Origin: Oscillospiraceae bacterium
Lineage (GTDB): Bacteria > Bacillota > Clostridia > Oscillospirales > Ruminococcaceae
Assembly: GCA_025758045.1 (NCBI GenBank)
Contig: CP107208.1
Span: forward strand, 806,001 to 870,000
DNA: 64,000 bases
Reading direction: 5' to 3'
Position numbers and translations under genes: made by a program. The notes under the pieces are model-generated. The model was given only the letters and a program-made list of their open reading frames with translations. It ran no database searches and was not told where the DNA came from. Shown here in pieces: positions 7,803-16,413 of this stretch. The stretch's first letter is position 1, and each line of letters begins with the position of its first letter.

Positions 7803-8648
7803 ATGGACATCCGCTATTCCTGCAATCAGCGCGATTTTAAGCGCTACACCACCGAGGAAGTCCGCGATGAAATGCTGATTACCGGCCTGTACAAGGCTGA
7901 TGAGGTCGTGGCCGTTTACAGCCACGTGGACCGCATGGTCACCCTGGGCTGCATGCCTGTACATGAAGAAGTTTCCATCGACAAGGGCATCGACATCTGG
8001 GCCAACTTCGGCACCCATTACTTCCTGGAGCGCCGCGAGATCGGCATCTTCAACATTGGTGACGGCTCCGGCACCATCACGGCCGACGGTGTGGAATATC
8101 ACCTGAATGTCAAAGACTGCCTGTACATTACCCAGGGCACCCAGAAGGTCACCTTCAAGAGCGATGACTCCGAGCATCCCGCCAAGTTCTACATGGTCTC
8201 CGCCCCGGCACACTGCCGCTACGAGACCAAGCTGATCACCCTGGAGCAGGCCGCCAAGCGTCCCCTGGGCAGCCTGGAGACCTGCAACAAGCGCACCATC
8301 AACCAGTTCATCCATCCCAGCGTGCTGAAGACCTGCCAGCTGTCCATGGGCATGACCTGCCTGGAGCCGGGCAGCAACTGGAACACCATGCCCAGCCACA
8401 CCCATGAGCGCCGCATGGAGATCTACACCTACTTCGACCTGCCGGATGACCAGGTGGTCTTCCATATGTGCGGCGAGCCGCAGCAGACCCGTCACATCGT
8501 GATGCACAACTACGACGCTGTTATCAGCCCGTCCTGGAGCATCCACAGCGGTGTCGGCACCTCGAACTACACCTTTATCTGGGCCATGGGCGGCGAGAAC
8601 CAGGAGTTCGATGATATGGACAACATCGCCACCACCGACCTGCGCTAA
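7803..8648 (+). CDS. kduI: 5-keto-4-deoxyuronate isomerase
   Basis: Converts 5-keto-4-deoxyuronate, the product of unsaturated oligogalacturonide breakdown, to 2,5-diketo-3-deoxygluconate. 281 residues, close to the 278 of E. coli KduI. Cupin-type zinc ligands are visible in PSHTHERRMEIYTYF (about residue 200) and QTRHIVMHNYDAVISPSW (about residue 240). The ATG at 7803 follows AAGGAGG with good spacing. A TATAAT at 7738 may be the -10 box, but no convincing -35 is seen. kduD, which encodes the next enzyme of the pathway, starts 123 bp downstream. Confidence 0.96.
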   Translation: MDIRYSCNQRDFKRYTTEEVRDEMLITGLYKADEVVAVYSHVDRMVTLGCMPVHEEVSIDKGIDIWANFGTHYFLERREIGIFNIGDGSGTITADGVEYHLNVKDCLYITQGTQKVTFKSDDSEHPAKFYMVSAPAHCRYETKLITLEQAAKRPLGSLETCNKRTINQFIHPSVLKTCQLSMGMTCLEPGSNWNTMPSHTHERRMEIYTYFDLPDDQVVFHMCGEPQQTRHIVMHNYDAVISPSWSIHSGVGTSNYTFIWAMGGENQEFDDMDNIATTDLR

Positions 8649-8771
8649 ACGCAACGATTTTGCGGTAGTTTTGCTGCAAAAATGTGCGCATTTTGCGCAA
8701 CTGCTTTTGTTTCCCGCGTCTGCCCCGCAGGCGTTTCGGATATTTTTATTGAATTTTAGGAGGTTTTAAAC

Positions 8772-9581
8772 ATGTCTGTTTGCACCCCGAAATCTTTTGA
8801 TCTGACCGGCAAGGTCGCCCTGATCACCGGCGCTTCCTACGGCATCGGTTTTGCTATTGCTACCGCTATGGCCAACAACGGCGCCACCATCGTTTTCAAC
8901 GACATCAAACAGGAGCTGGTCGATAAGGGCCTGGCCGCCTACAAAGAGGCCGGCATTGATGCCCACGGCTATGTCTGCGACGTCACCAACGAGGACGCTG
9001 TCAAGGCACTCGTCAAGCAGGTTACCGAGGAAGTTGGTCACATCAACATTCTGGTCAACAACGCCGGTATCATCAAGCGTATCCCGATGACTGAGATGAG
9101 CGCTGCTCAGTTCCGTCAGGTCATCGACGTTGACCTGAACGCCCCGTTCATCGTGGCCAAGTCCGTTATCCCTGACATGATCGAGCAGGGCGGCGGTAAG
9201 ATTATCAACATCTGCTCTATGATGAGCGAGCTGGGCCGTGAGACTGTCTCCGCCTACGCTGCTGCTAAGGGCGGCCTGAAGATGCTGACCAAGAACATCG
9301 CTTCCGAGTACGGCCAGTACAATATCCAGTGCAACGGCATTGGACCTGGCTACATTGCTACCCCGCAGACCGCACCGCTGCGTGAGATCCAGCCGGACGG
9401 CAGCCGTCATCCGTTTGACCAGTTCATCGTTGCCAAGACCCCCGCTGGCCGCTGGGGCAATGCCGAGGATCTGGGCGGCCCCGCCGTCTTCCTGGCATCT
9501 GAGGCCTCTGACTTTGTCAACGGCCTGATCCTCTACGTCGATGGCGGCATCCTGGCCTACATCGGCAAGCAGCCGGGGTAA
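8772..9581 (+). CDS. kduD: 2-dehydro-3-deoxy-D-gluconate 5-dehydrogenase (SDR family)
   Basis: Reduces 2,5-diketo-3-deoxygluconate to KDG with NAD(P)H. 269 residues with the classical short-chain dehydrogenase pattern: the cofactor loop GASYGIG (about residue 20), NNAG (about 96), catalytic Ser in ICSMMSELG, YAAAKGG as YxxxK (about 160), and GPGYIATPQT. ATG with AGGAGG at ideal spacing. The direct downstream position from kduI argues for KduD. Gluconate 5-dehydrogenase has the same fold and cannot be separated by motif alone. Confidence 0.88.
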   Translation: MSVCTPKSFDLTGKVALITGASYGIGFAIATAMANNGATIVFNDIKQELVDKGLAAYKEAGIDAHGYVCDVTNEDAVKALVKQVTEEVGHINILVNNAGIIKRIPMTEMSAAQFRQVIDVDLNAPFIVAKSVIPDMIEQGGGKIINICSMMSELGRETVSAYAAAKGGLKMLTKNIASEYGQYNIQCNGIGPGYIATPQTAPLREIQPDGSRHPFDQFIVAKTPAGRWGNAEDLGGPAVFLASEASDFVNGLILYVDGGILAYIGKQPG

Positions 9582-9626
9582 CTTTCTCTTACTTTCTTTG
9601 AAAAGAAAGTAAGCAAAGAAACTTTA
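9582..9626. repeat. CTTTCTTTgaaAAGAAAG hairpin repeat after kduD
   Basis: An A/T-rich palindrome, ACTTTCTTT against AAAGAAAGT, followed by the tail AAGCAAAGAAACTTT, begins right after the kduD stop codon. At least seven related copies occur in this window, nearly always touching a gene end. It may act as a weak terminator or 3' stabiliser. Confidence 0.65.
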
Positions 9627-9633
9627 ATATAGG

Positions 9634-9804
9634 GCAATACTGCATAATTCTAAGTGCCGATACGGCGAGCGAGGTGCGGCAGCTGCTAAGCCAAAAGCGC
9701 AGATAATACTTTGTGTATTATCGAGCATTTTGGCAACGCAGATGCCGTGCCGCAGCCGCCGGAGCGGTGCTTAAGCCGTTAGGCGGGAATTGTGCGGTGT
9801 TGCC
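9634..9804 (+). mobile_element. MITE family 1, copy A (171 bp)
   Basis: A non-coding element with 18-bp terminal inverted repeats (GGCAATACTGCATAATTC at the left; the right end reads GGCAACACCGCACAATTC in reverse, 15 of 18 identical). It is flanked by a 4-bp duplication ATAG at 9630-9633 and 9805-9808. The interior carries the palindrome AATACTTTGTGTATT. Three other copies are at 10929, 12666 and 37513. It contains no transposase, so it would have to be mobilised in trans. Confidence 0.85.
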
Positions 9805-9815
9805 ATAGGCATACC

Positions 9816-9852
9816 AAAAAGAGGATGCAACTGGAAGGTTGCATCCTCTTTT
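9816..9852. terminator. Bidirectional terminator between kduD and the epimerase gene
   Basis: AAAGAGGATGCAAC pairs perfectly with GTTGCATCCTCTTT around a 6-base loop, with A and T runs on both sides, so it can end transcription from both convergent genes. MITE copy A was inserted between kduD and this terminator. Confidence 0.85.
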
Positions 9853-9869
9853 ATTTGTTAAAACGCTTT

Positions 9870-9963
9870 GTAGGGCGAGCTCGTGGCCGTTTGCCATGTA
9901 AAAAACTTTTCCGGGAAACGTGTTGTTTCGCCAAGTTTGCGGGCGACCAATGGTCACCCCTAC
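9870..9963. repeat. Degenerate GTAGGG...CCCCTAC repeat
   Basis: Starts GTAGGGCGAGCTCG and ends ACCAATGGTCACCCCTAC, next to the 3' end of the epimerase gene. It resembles the palindromic family at 6244 and 54872 but is longer and less symmetrical, so assignment is tentative. Confidence 0.4.
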
Positions 9964-9972
9964 ATTTTCCGC

Positions 9973-10845
9973 TTAGCCGATCTCAATGCTCCAAGCGAAA
10001 GTCTTGCTCTTGCCGGGGTTCAGCTGCTCGTGGCGGCCTTCCTCATTGACGGAGTTGGCCCAGCCGTTCCAGGGTTCCATGCAGACGAAGCTCTCGGCGT
10101 TCTGCTGCCAGAGGACACCCTTGCCGAAGGCAGCCTCATCAAAGGCGACCGTGACCTTATGGCCATTGCCGGAATCGGTCAGCACCATGGGGCTCTTCAC
10201 GCCGGTCAGCAGGCGGATGGAATCCGCGGCATCATCCTTTTTGGTCAGGGTGATCTGGGCGGGGGCGGCGGGCTGATTGCCCTTGGCGTTCTCGCTGCAG
10301 GTGGCAGCGGTGATGTCGAAGCTGACATTTTCCAGCTTGGTCACACCAAAATAGGGATGGAAGCCAACGCTGAACGGCATCGGCTTATCGCCGGTGTTCT
10401 TCACGGTCAGGGCCAGGCCCGCCTTGCTGCCTGCCAGGGTGTAGCGCATGGTCAGAGCAAAATCAAACGGGTAGACGAACTTGGTCAGGCCGTTGGGGGT
10501 CAGGGACAGCTCGATGGCGTCCTCGGTGGCGGACTTGACCTGCCAGGGCAGCAGGTCGGCCAGGCCGTGGACCTCGATGGGATGATCGGCACCGCCGAAG
10601 TGATGCGCGCCGCCATCCGGCTTGCCGCAGTTGGGGAACAGGATGGGCACGCCGCAGCGGGGACGGTCGGTGGATTCAAAGTTCTTGTCACGCAGCCAGA
10701 GATACTCCTCGCCGGCCTTGGTGAAAGACGTTGCCATGCCGCCCTTTTCCGGTGTGACGGTCAGGGCATAGTCGCCATCCGTCAGGGTCAGGGTCTTGTA
10801 GTTGACGCCATACTTCTCGTAGACGCCCTCGGTCAATTTAGCCAT
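9973..10845 (-). CDS. Aldose 1-epimerase-like protein (galactose mutarotase superfamily)
   Basis: Predicted cytoplasmic mutarotase of 290 residues that interconverts anomers of a sugar or sugar phosphate. The family pattern is visible: PRCGVPILFPNCGK (about residue 63), HHFGGADHPIEVHGLAD with the conserved His, SVGFHPYF (about residue 165) with the second conserved His, and a late Glu in VCMEPWNGW (about 258). The pattern is closer to LacX or glucose-6-phosphate 1-epimerase types than to GalM. Its place between kdu and uxa genes suggests it acts on a uronate or a related hexose, but nothing in the sequence fixes the substrate. Start ATG with AAGG upstream. Confidence 0.75.
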   Translation of the reverse strand: MAKLTEGVYEKYGVNYKTLTLTDGDYALTVTPEKGGMATSFTKAGEEYLWLRDKNFESTDRPRCGVPILFPNCGKPDGGAHHFGGADHPIEVHGLADLLPWQVKSATEDAIELSLTPNGLTKFVYPFDFALTMRYTLAGSKAGLALTVKNTGDKPMPFSVGFHPYFGVTKLENVSFDITAATCSENAKGNQPAAPAQITLTKKDDAADSIRLLTGVKSPMVLTDSGNGHKVTVAFDEAAFGKGVLWQQNAESFVCMEPWNGWANSVNEEGRHEQLNPGKSKTFAWSIEIG

Positions 10846-10928
10846 ATTACAACCTTCTATTCAACCCATCGCGCACTTTCCCGTGTCATATCCCGCTTGG
10901 TTTTACGCTTTTGGGCATTTTATATTAA

Positions 10929-11100
10929 GGCAACACCGCACAATTCCCGCTTTACAGCTTAAGCACCGCTGCTACGGCTGCGAAGCACAATCTGCGTTGC
11001 AAAAATGCTCGATAATACACAAAGTATTATCTGCGCTTTTTGCTTAGCAGCTTGTACTTCTCGCTCGCCGCATCGGCACTTAGAATTATGCGGTGTTGCC
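10929..11100 (-). mobile_element. MITE family 1, copy B (172 bp)
   Basis: Inverted relative to copy A. Its terminal repeats match at 17 of 18 positions, the best of the four copies, and the flanking duplication is TTAA at 10925-10928 and 11101-11104. It lies between the 5' end of the epimerase gene and the 3' end of uxaA, directly against the tail of a hairpin repeat. Confidence 0.85.
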
Positions 11101-11102
11101 TT

Positions 11103-11138
11103 AAAAGTTTCTTCGGTTTCTTCTTTTCAAAGAAGGAA
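11103..11138. repeat. Hairpin repeat at the uxaA 3' end
   Basis: Reads AAAGTTTCTTCGG, then TTCTTCTTTTCAAAGAAGGAA: the reverse orientation of the CTTTCTTT hairpin family, ending about 15 bp from the uxaA stop codon. MITE copy B abuts its tail. Confidence 0.55.
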
Positions 11139-11152
11139 CATAACCCCCGTAA

Positions 11153-12637
11153 TCAAAGCACGACGCCGTCCTTGAAGATGGAGATCTCGCGGAAGCCCTT
11201 CTTCTCGGCGCAGGTCTGCTTGCCGGAAGCAACATCCAGCACCAGCTGGTACAGGTCAGCGCCAGCCTCGTCCAGGGTACGCTCGCCGTCCGCGACCACA
11301 CCGGCATTGAAGTCGATCCAGGTCTTTTTCTTGGCGGCCAGCTGGCTGTTGGTAGCGATCTTCAGCGTCGGGGCGGGTGCGCCGAACGGCGTGCCGCGGC
11401 CGGTGGAGAACAGCACCATGTGGGCACCGGCGGCGGTCAGCGCAGTGGCGGAGACCAGGTCGTTGCCGGGGCCATACAGCATGTTCAGGCCCTTGGTGGT
11501 GACGGGCTCACCATAATCGATGACATCCATGATGGGGGCAGAGCCGCCCTTCTGGACGCAGCCGCAGGACTTGTCCTCCAGCGTGGTGATACCGCCCTGC
11601 TTGTTGCCCGGGCTGGGATTGTCGTAAACGACCTCGTTGTGGCTGATGAAGTACTCTTTGAAGCCGTTGATCATCTTAACAGCCTTCTCAAAGACCTGCT
11701 CATTCTGGCAGCGATCCATCAGGAACCCCTCGGCGCCGAACATCTCGGGCACCTCGGTCAGCACGGTGGAACCGCCGCGGGCGCACAGCATATCGCTGAA
11801 GCGGCCGATGGTGGGGTTGGCGGTGATGCCGGACAGACCGTCGGAGCCGCCGCACTTCATGCCGATGACCAGCTCGCTGGCGGGGATCGGCTCGCGCTTG
11901 AACTGGGCAGCGTAGGCGGCCAGCTCTTTCAGGATCTCGCGGCCTGCGACCAGCTCGTCCTCGACATCCTGGCAGGTCAGGAACTTGACGCGGTCAGCGT
12001 CGTAGTCGCCCAGTTCTTCCAGGAACTGCTCATGGGTCAGGTTCTCGCAGCCCAGAGAGAGCACCAGCACAGCGCCGGCGTTGGGGTGGCGGACCAGCGA
12101 AGCCAGCAGCTTGCGGGTCTGGGCATGGTCATGGCCGGTCTGGGAGCAGCCGAAGGGATGGGTGAAGGTGTACAGGCCGTCGATGGAGCCGGTGACCAGA
12201 TCCTGGTTGTCCCGCACGAGGGCTTTGGCGCAGTCGTTGACGCAGCCGACGGTGGGGATGATCCAGATCTCGTTGCGGATGGCGGCACGGCCGTCCTTGC
12301 GGCGGTAGCCCATGAAAGTCTCCGGGGCCGCCGGGGTCAGGGGATGTACGTCGGGATGGTAGCTGTACTCGATCTCGCCGGACAGGTTGGTCTTGACGTT
12401 GTGGGTGTGCATCCAGGTGCCGGGCACGGCGTCAGCGGTGGCATGGCCGATGGGGAAGCCGTACTTGATGACATTCTCGCCTGCCTTGATGGGAGTGATG
12501 GCCATCTTGTGGCCCTGGGGGATATCCTCAACAGCGGTGACGGTGGTGTTATCCACGGGGACAGCGGTGCCCTTGGCGATGGGGTGCAGGGCAACGACCA
12601 CGTTATCTTTGGGGTTGATCTTAATAGCGATGGGCAT
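11153..12637 (-). CDS. uxaA: Altronate dehydratase
   Basis: Dehydrates D-altronate to KDG, third step of the galacturonate isomerase pathway. 494 residues, the normal UxaA length. An N-terminal SAF-like domain (about 1-95) carries WMHTHNVKTNL with metal-binding His residues. The catalytic domain shows GYRRKDGRAAIRNEIWI, HPFGCSQTGHDHAQT, MKCGGSDGLSGITANP and a late FSTGRGTPFG. ATG at 12637 with AAGGAG upstream. uxaB precedes it on the same strand but is separated by a terminator and MITE copy C. No promoter can be placed with confidence, so either MITE C supplies one or uxaA depends on read-through. Confidence 0.96.
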   Translation of the reverse strand: MPIAIKINPKDNVVVALHPIAKGTAVPVDNTTVTAVEDIPQGHKMAITPIKAGENVIKYGFPIGHATADAVPGTWMHTHNVKTNLSGEIEYSYHPDVHPLTPAAPETFMGYRRKDGRAAIRNEIWIIPTVGCVNDCAKALVRDNQDLVTGSIDGLYTFTHPFGCSQTGHDHAQTRKLLASLVRHPNAGAVLVLSLGCENLTHEQFLEELGDYDADRVKFLTCQDVEDELVAGREILKELAAYAAQFKREPIPASELVIGMKCGGSDGLSGITANPTIGRFSDMLCARGGSTVLTEVPEMFGAEGFLMDRCQNEQVFEKAVKMINGFKEYFISHNEVVYDNPSPGNKQGGITTLEDKSCGCVQKGGSAPIMDVIDYGEPVTTKGLNMLYGPGNDLVSATALTAAGAHMVLFSTGRGTPFGAPAPTLKIATNSQLAAKKKTWIDFNAGVVADGERTLDEAGADLYQLVLDVASGKQTCAEKKGFREISIFKDGVVL

Positions 12638-12665
12638 AATAAGACTATCTCCTTAATCTAGTTAT

Positions 12666-12901
12666 GGCAATACCGCATAATTCTAAGTGCCGATACGGCG
12701 AGCGAGGTGCGGCAGATGCTAAGCCAAAAGCGCAGATAATACTTTGTGTATTATCGAGCATTTTGGCAACGCAGATGCCGTGCCGCACACCGAGCCGCAG
12801 CGAGGCGCTTCGGAGCGCAACCGCCGCTTGCGGCGGCTCTTGGCGCGGAGATCCGCCGGAGCGGTGCTTAAGCCGTTAGGCGGGAATTGTGCGGTGTTGC
12901 C
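12666..12901 (+). mobile_element. MITE family 1, copy C (236 bp, with 65-bp internal insertion)
   Basis: Same ends as the other copies (16 of 18 inverted-repeat positions) and a duplication TTAT at 12662-12665 and 12902-12905. It is longer than copy A by 65 bp, inserted after GTGCCGCA and consisting of GC-rich palindromic sequence (for example CCGCCGCTTGCGGCGG). It separates uxaB from uxaA. Confidence 0.85.
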
Positions 12902-12907
12902 TTATAA

Positions 12908-12942
12908 TAAAATTGGGGCCGGAGGGCATCCTCCGGCCCCAG
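12908..12942 (-). terminator. Terminator after uxaB
   Basis: GGGGCCGGAGG pairs perfectly with CCTCCGGCCCC around a GCAT/ATGC loop; the minus strand continues into AATTTTATT. A very stable hairpin 34 bp past the uxaB stop, which should end most uxaB transcripts before uxaA. Confidence 0.8.
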
Positions 12943-12974
12943 TGGGGTTTATTTTATGCGTTGCCGCGCAGGAA

Positions 12975-14474
12975 TCACAGGCAGCTCTTGTAAGCAGCCA
13001 GAGCGCCCTGCTCACGAATCATGGTCAGGTTCTTGACGGTAGTTTCCTCGAAGCCGGCGACCTTGGTCAGGTCCTGGCCCCACATCTGCTCGTTGGTCAT
13101 GACGGCATGGACGAGAGTCGGGATATCGTCGTTCTTGTGCTCGTTGTAGAATTCCAGAGCCCAACGATCATCGGAGACGGTGTACTCGTTGCCCTTGGCA
13201 CGCTTGCAGACCAGGCCTTTGTCGGTCAAGCCCTGGACATCGTTGCTGTAGAAGGCAATGTAAGCAGCGAAGCTCATGGTCAGGCAGGTGGGCAGCTTGC
13301 CGTTCTTCTCGATGTACTCGAGGAAGGAAGGCATGTTGCGGGCACGCCACTTGGAGGTGGAGTTCAGGGAGATGCTCATCAGCTCATGGTTGACGAACGG
13401 GTTGTTGAAGCGGTCCTCCACAGCAGCGGCGAACTTCTTGCAGTCGTCCTGATCCAGGGGCAGGATGGGCACGACCTCATCCAGCAGCATCTTGTTCATG
13501 TAGCCCAGGATGGTGTCGTCATGCATGCAGTCGCGCACGATGTCGTAGCCGGCCAGGTATGCGCCCAGAACAAAGCCGGTGTGGGCGCCGTTCAGGATAC
13601 GTACCTTGCGCTTCTTGTACGGGCTCATATCGGGGGTAACGAAGACGTGATCCTCGAGGCCAGCCTTGCGGAAGGGCAGAACGTCGTTCAGCTTGGTGTC
13701 ACCCTCAATGACCCAGACGCCGAAGACCTCACCGACATCCAGCAGCGGGTCAGCATAGCCGTGCTTGGCTTCCAGTTCAGCAACTTCCTTCGGGTCACGG
13801 ATGCGGCCGGGAACGATACGGTCAACCAGAGAGCCGCAGAAGGTGCAGTCCTCGTTGACGTACTTCTTGAAGCCGTCCTCCAGGCCCCACTGCTCGATGT
13901 ACTGGTTGACACACTTCAGCAGTTCCTTGCCGTTGTTGTCGATCAGCTCGCAGGCCAGCATGATGATGCCCTTCTTGCCTGCCTTATAGCGGTGATACAG
14001 CACCTGGGTCAGCTTGCCGGGGAAGCTGGATGCGGGAACGTCCTCCAGCTTGCAGGCGGGGTCGTAGACGATGCCGGCCTCGGTGGTGTTGGAGACGATG
14101 ATCTCGAGGTCGTCGCTGGCGGCAACGGCCATCATCTTGTCAAAATCCTCTTTCTCATACGGGTTCAGGCAGCGGGACACGCTGGAGATCACGCGCTTGT
14201 CATCGACCTTTTTTCCGTTTTCGCTGCCGCGCAGGTACAGGGTGTAGAGGCCCTCCTGCTCGTTGATCATCTTGGCCAGGCCGGGGGCGATGGGCTGGAC
14301 CAGCACGCACTTGCCGTTCCAGTCAGCCTTCTCGTTGGCCAGGTCGAACCAGTAGTCAACGAAAGCGCGCAGGAAGTTGCCCTCACCGAACTGCAGGACC
14401 TTTTCGGGGGCATCTTTCAGGACATAACCGTCATAGCCGGACTTTTTCAGAACCTCGTAATTCAGAGTTTCCAT
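12975..14474 (-). CDS. uxaB: Tagaturonate reductase (mannitol dehydrogenase family)
   Basis: Reduces D-tagaturonate to D-altronate with NADH. 499 residues: the N-terminal Rossmann part contains VLQFGEGNFLRAFVDYW (about residue 26) and EIIVSNTTEAGI (about 125). The C-terminal domain carries the polyol dehydrogenase signature KVRILNGAHTG (about residue 310), FVLGAYLAG, and the HELMSISLNSTSKW segment. The length and the lack of the fructuronate reductase pattern favour UxaB over UxaB-like UxuB. Start ATG with AAGGAG upstream and a strong promoter at 14537. It is divergent from uxaC. Confidence 0.94.
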   Translation of the reverse strand: METLNYEVLKKSGYDGYVLKDAPEKVLQFGEGNFLRAFVDYWFDLANEKADWNGKCVLVQPIAPGLAKMINEQEGLYTLYLRGSENGKKVDDKRVISSVSRCLNPYEKEDFDKMMAVAASDDLEIIVSNTTEAGIVYDPACKLEDVPASSFPGKLTQVLYHRYKAGKKGIIMLACELIDNNGKELLKCVNQYIEQWGLEDGFKKYVNEDCTFCGSLVDRIVPGRIRDPKEVAELEAKHGYADPLLDVGEVFGVWVIEGDTKLNDVLPFRKAGLEDHVFVTPDMSPYKKRKVRILNGAHTGFVLGAYLAGYDIVRDCMHDDTILGYMNKMLLDEVVPILPLDQDDCKKFAAAVEDRFNNPFVNHELMSISLNSTSKWRARNMPSFLEYIEKNGKLPTCLTMSFAAYIAFYSNDVQGLTDKGLVCKRAKGNEYTVSDDRWALEFYNEHKNDDIPTLVHAVMTNEQMWGQDLTKVAGFEETTVKNLTMIREQGALAAYKSCL

Positions 14475-14536
14475 ATTGCTTTCTCCTTATCACTTCATAG
14501 TTTCAGCGTGCGCACCGCACGCCTTGCTTAATTATC

Positions 14537-14565
14537 ATTTTAGAGTCTTTCCCGCCTGCCGTCAA
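14537..14565 (-). promoter_or_regulatory. uxaB promoter
   Basis: TTGACG (14560-14565), a 17-bp spacer and TAAAAT (14537-14542) on the minus strand, about 65 bp before the uxaB ATG. It shares a 378-bp divergent region with uxaC. An operator for a uronate regulator is expected here, but I could not identify one. Confidence 0.75.
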
Positions 14566-14703
14566 GGTTCTTTTCGGGATTCTTTTTCAACAAATCGCAC
14601 ATATTTTGCAAGTTATTTTTTTATCTATGTTCCTTTGGCACCCTGCACAGCTTCACCTTGCAAAATTCAGCAATTTTGACGCGCATACCGCAATTTTTAC
14701 AAC

Positions 14704-14732
14704 TTGTTGAATTGCTTTTCTTTATGTATAAT
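14704..14732 (+). promoter_or_regulatory. uxaC promoter
   Basis: TTGTTG (14704-14709), a 17-bp spacer and TATAAT (14727-14732). The untranslated leader to the ATG at 14853 is about 115 bases and contains GC-rich pairing segments around 14788-14815. Confidence 0.7.
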
Positions 14733-14852
14733 AATAGCAGAGTATGTGCTTTCGGCGTTAAAACCCTGTGCAAGTATCGTTCGCTTGCCAAAGGGCCGCG
14801 CCGGGGGCGCAGCCCGCCACAACCTATATTATCTGTAAGGAGCGTTTTGTAC

Positions 14853-16295
14853 ATGAAAGCTTTTATGGACAAGGACTTTCTGCTGGAGACCCCTACCGCC
14901 CAGCACCTGTATCACGACTATTCGGCCAAGCTGCCCATCGTAGACTATCACTGCCACATTCCCCCGCAGGAGATCTACGAGAACCGCCGCTTTGAGAACA
15001 TCGCCCAGGTGTGGCTGGGCGGCCATCAGGTCCTGGCCGATGGCTCTGACTACTACTTTGGCGACCACTACAAGTGGCGCGTGATGCGTTCCAACGGCGT
15101 ACCCGAGGAGTACATCACCGGCGACAAGCCCGACCGCGAGCGTTTCCAGAAGTTTGCCGAGGCCCTGCCCATGGCCATCGGCAACCCGATGTACACCTGG
15201 TGCCATCTGGAGCTGAAGAAGTACTTTGGCTACGAGGGCGTGCTGAACGGCGACACCGCTGAGGAAGTTTGGAACCTGTGCAACGAGAAGCTGCAGAATG
15301 ACCCGAAGCTGACTGTCCGCGGCCTGATCGCGCAGAGCAATGTTGCCATGGTCGGCACCACCGATGACCCCATCGATTCTCTGGAGTGGCACAAGAAGAT
15401 CAAGGCTGACCCGTCCATCAAGGTCGTCGTGGCTCCCTCCTACCGCCCCGACAAGGTCCTGAACATCCGCAAGGAAGGCTTTGCCGATTACATCCACAAG
15501 CTGGAGAACGTGGTCGGCCGCAAGTTTGCCTGTGCCAACTGCGTTGTCAACGCTCTGGATGAGCGCCTGCAGTTCTTCGTAGAGATGGGCTGCCGCGCCT
15601 CTGACCACGGCCTGGATTACATCCCCTACGTGGATACCAACGCCGAGAAGGCTACCGCTGCTTTCAAGAAGGCCATGGCCGGTGAGACCCTGACCCAGGA
15701 AGAGGGCGACGAGTACACCACCTACGTGCTGCTGGCCCTGGGCCGCCTGTACAAGAAATACAACGTGGCTATGCAGCTGCACTACAGCTGCCTGCGCAAC
15801 GTCAACGAGAAGATGTACCGCAAGCTCGGCCCCGATACCGGCTACGATATGATCGCCGTGACCGATTGCAGCGCTACCATCAGCAGCCTGCTGAGCAAGC
15901 TGACTGAGACCGACGAGTGCCCGAAGGTCATCCTGTACAGCCTGAACCCCGCCGACTTCGACATGCTGGGCACCCTGATGGGACCCTTCCAGGATGACGA
16001 GATCCCCGGCAAGATCCAGCTGGGTTCCGCCTGGTGGTTCTGCGATACCGACGACGGCATGTACCAGCAGATGAAGACCCTGGCTCGCCTGGGCCTGCTG
16101 GGCAACTTCATCGGTATGCTGACCGACAGCCGCAGCTTCCTGAGCTATACCCGCCACGAGCTGTTCCGCCGCCTGATGTGCAACCTGATCGGCGGCTGGG
16201 TCGAGAACGGCCAGTACCCCAACGATGACAAGGCCCTGAAGCAGATCGTCGAGGGCATCAGCTACTACAACGCCAAGCGCTACTTCAACCTGTAA
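14853..16295 (+). CDS. uxaC: Glucuronate/galacturonate isomerase
   Basis: Amidohydrolase-fold isomerase that converts D-galacturonate to D-tagaturonate (and glucuronate to fructuronate), the entry step to UxaB and UxaA. 480 residues from the ATG at 14853, preceded by TAAGGAG; the frame stays open further upstream, but those residues are leader sequence. Visible: the metal motif VDYHCHIPPQEIYENR (about residue 27), the WRVMRSNGV and WCHLELKKYFGY segments, QLHYSCLRN (about residue 308), and the late LTDSRSFLSYTRHELFRR (about 428). Codon use is strongly GC-ending, suggesting good expression. Confidence 0.97.
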   Translation: MKAFMDKDFLLETPTAQHLYHDYSAKLPIVDYHCHIPPQEIYENRRFENIAQVWLGGHQVLADGSDYYFGDHYKWRVMRSNGVPEEYITGDKPDRERFQKFAEALPMAIGNPMYTWCHLELKKYFGYEGVLNGDTAEEVWNLCNEKLQNDPKLTVRGLIAQSNVAMVGTTDDPIDSLEWHKKIKADPSIKVVVAPSYRPDKVLNIRKEGFADYIHKLENVVGRKFACANCVVNALDERLQFFVEMGCRASDHGLDYIPYVDTNAEKATAAFKKAMAGETLTQEEGDEYTTYVLLALGRLYKKYNVAMQLHYSCLRNVNEKMYRKLGPDTGYDMIAVTDCSATISSLLSKLTETDECPKVILYSLNPADFDMLGTLMGPFQDDEIPGKIQLGSAWWFCDTDDGMYQQMKTLARLGLLGNFIGMLTDSRSFLSYTRHELFRRLMCNLIGGWVENGQYPNDDKALKQIVEGISYYNAKRYFNL

Positions 16296-16310
16296 TTTAC
16301 GGGAGTTTTA

Positions 16311-16346
16311 TTCCTTTCTTGAAAGAAAGGAACCGAAAGAACTTTA
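16311..16346. repeat. Hairpin repeat after uxaC
   Basis: TTCCTTTCTT and AAGAAAGGAA form a perfect palindrome, followed by CCGAAAGAACTTTA. It is the CTTTCTTT family member 15 bp past the uxaC stop, just before a strong terminator. Confidence 0.6.
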
Positions 16347-16366
16347 AACAAATAAAACAGCAAAAT

Positions 16367-16408
16367 GCCCCTGCCTGGGGATGGTTCAAAACCAACCTGG
16401 GCAGGGGC
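16367..16408. terminator. Bidirectional terminator between uxaC and the DUF5662 gene
   Basis: GCCCCTGCC pairs with GGCAGGGGC, with an inner TGGTT/AACCA helix, followed by GTTTTTTATTT on the plus strand and CATTTTGCTGTTTT on the minus strand. It serves both convergent genes. Confidence 0.85.
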
Positions 16409-16413
16409 GTTTT

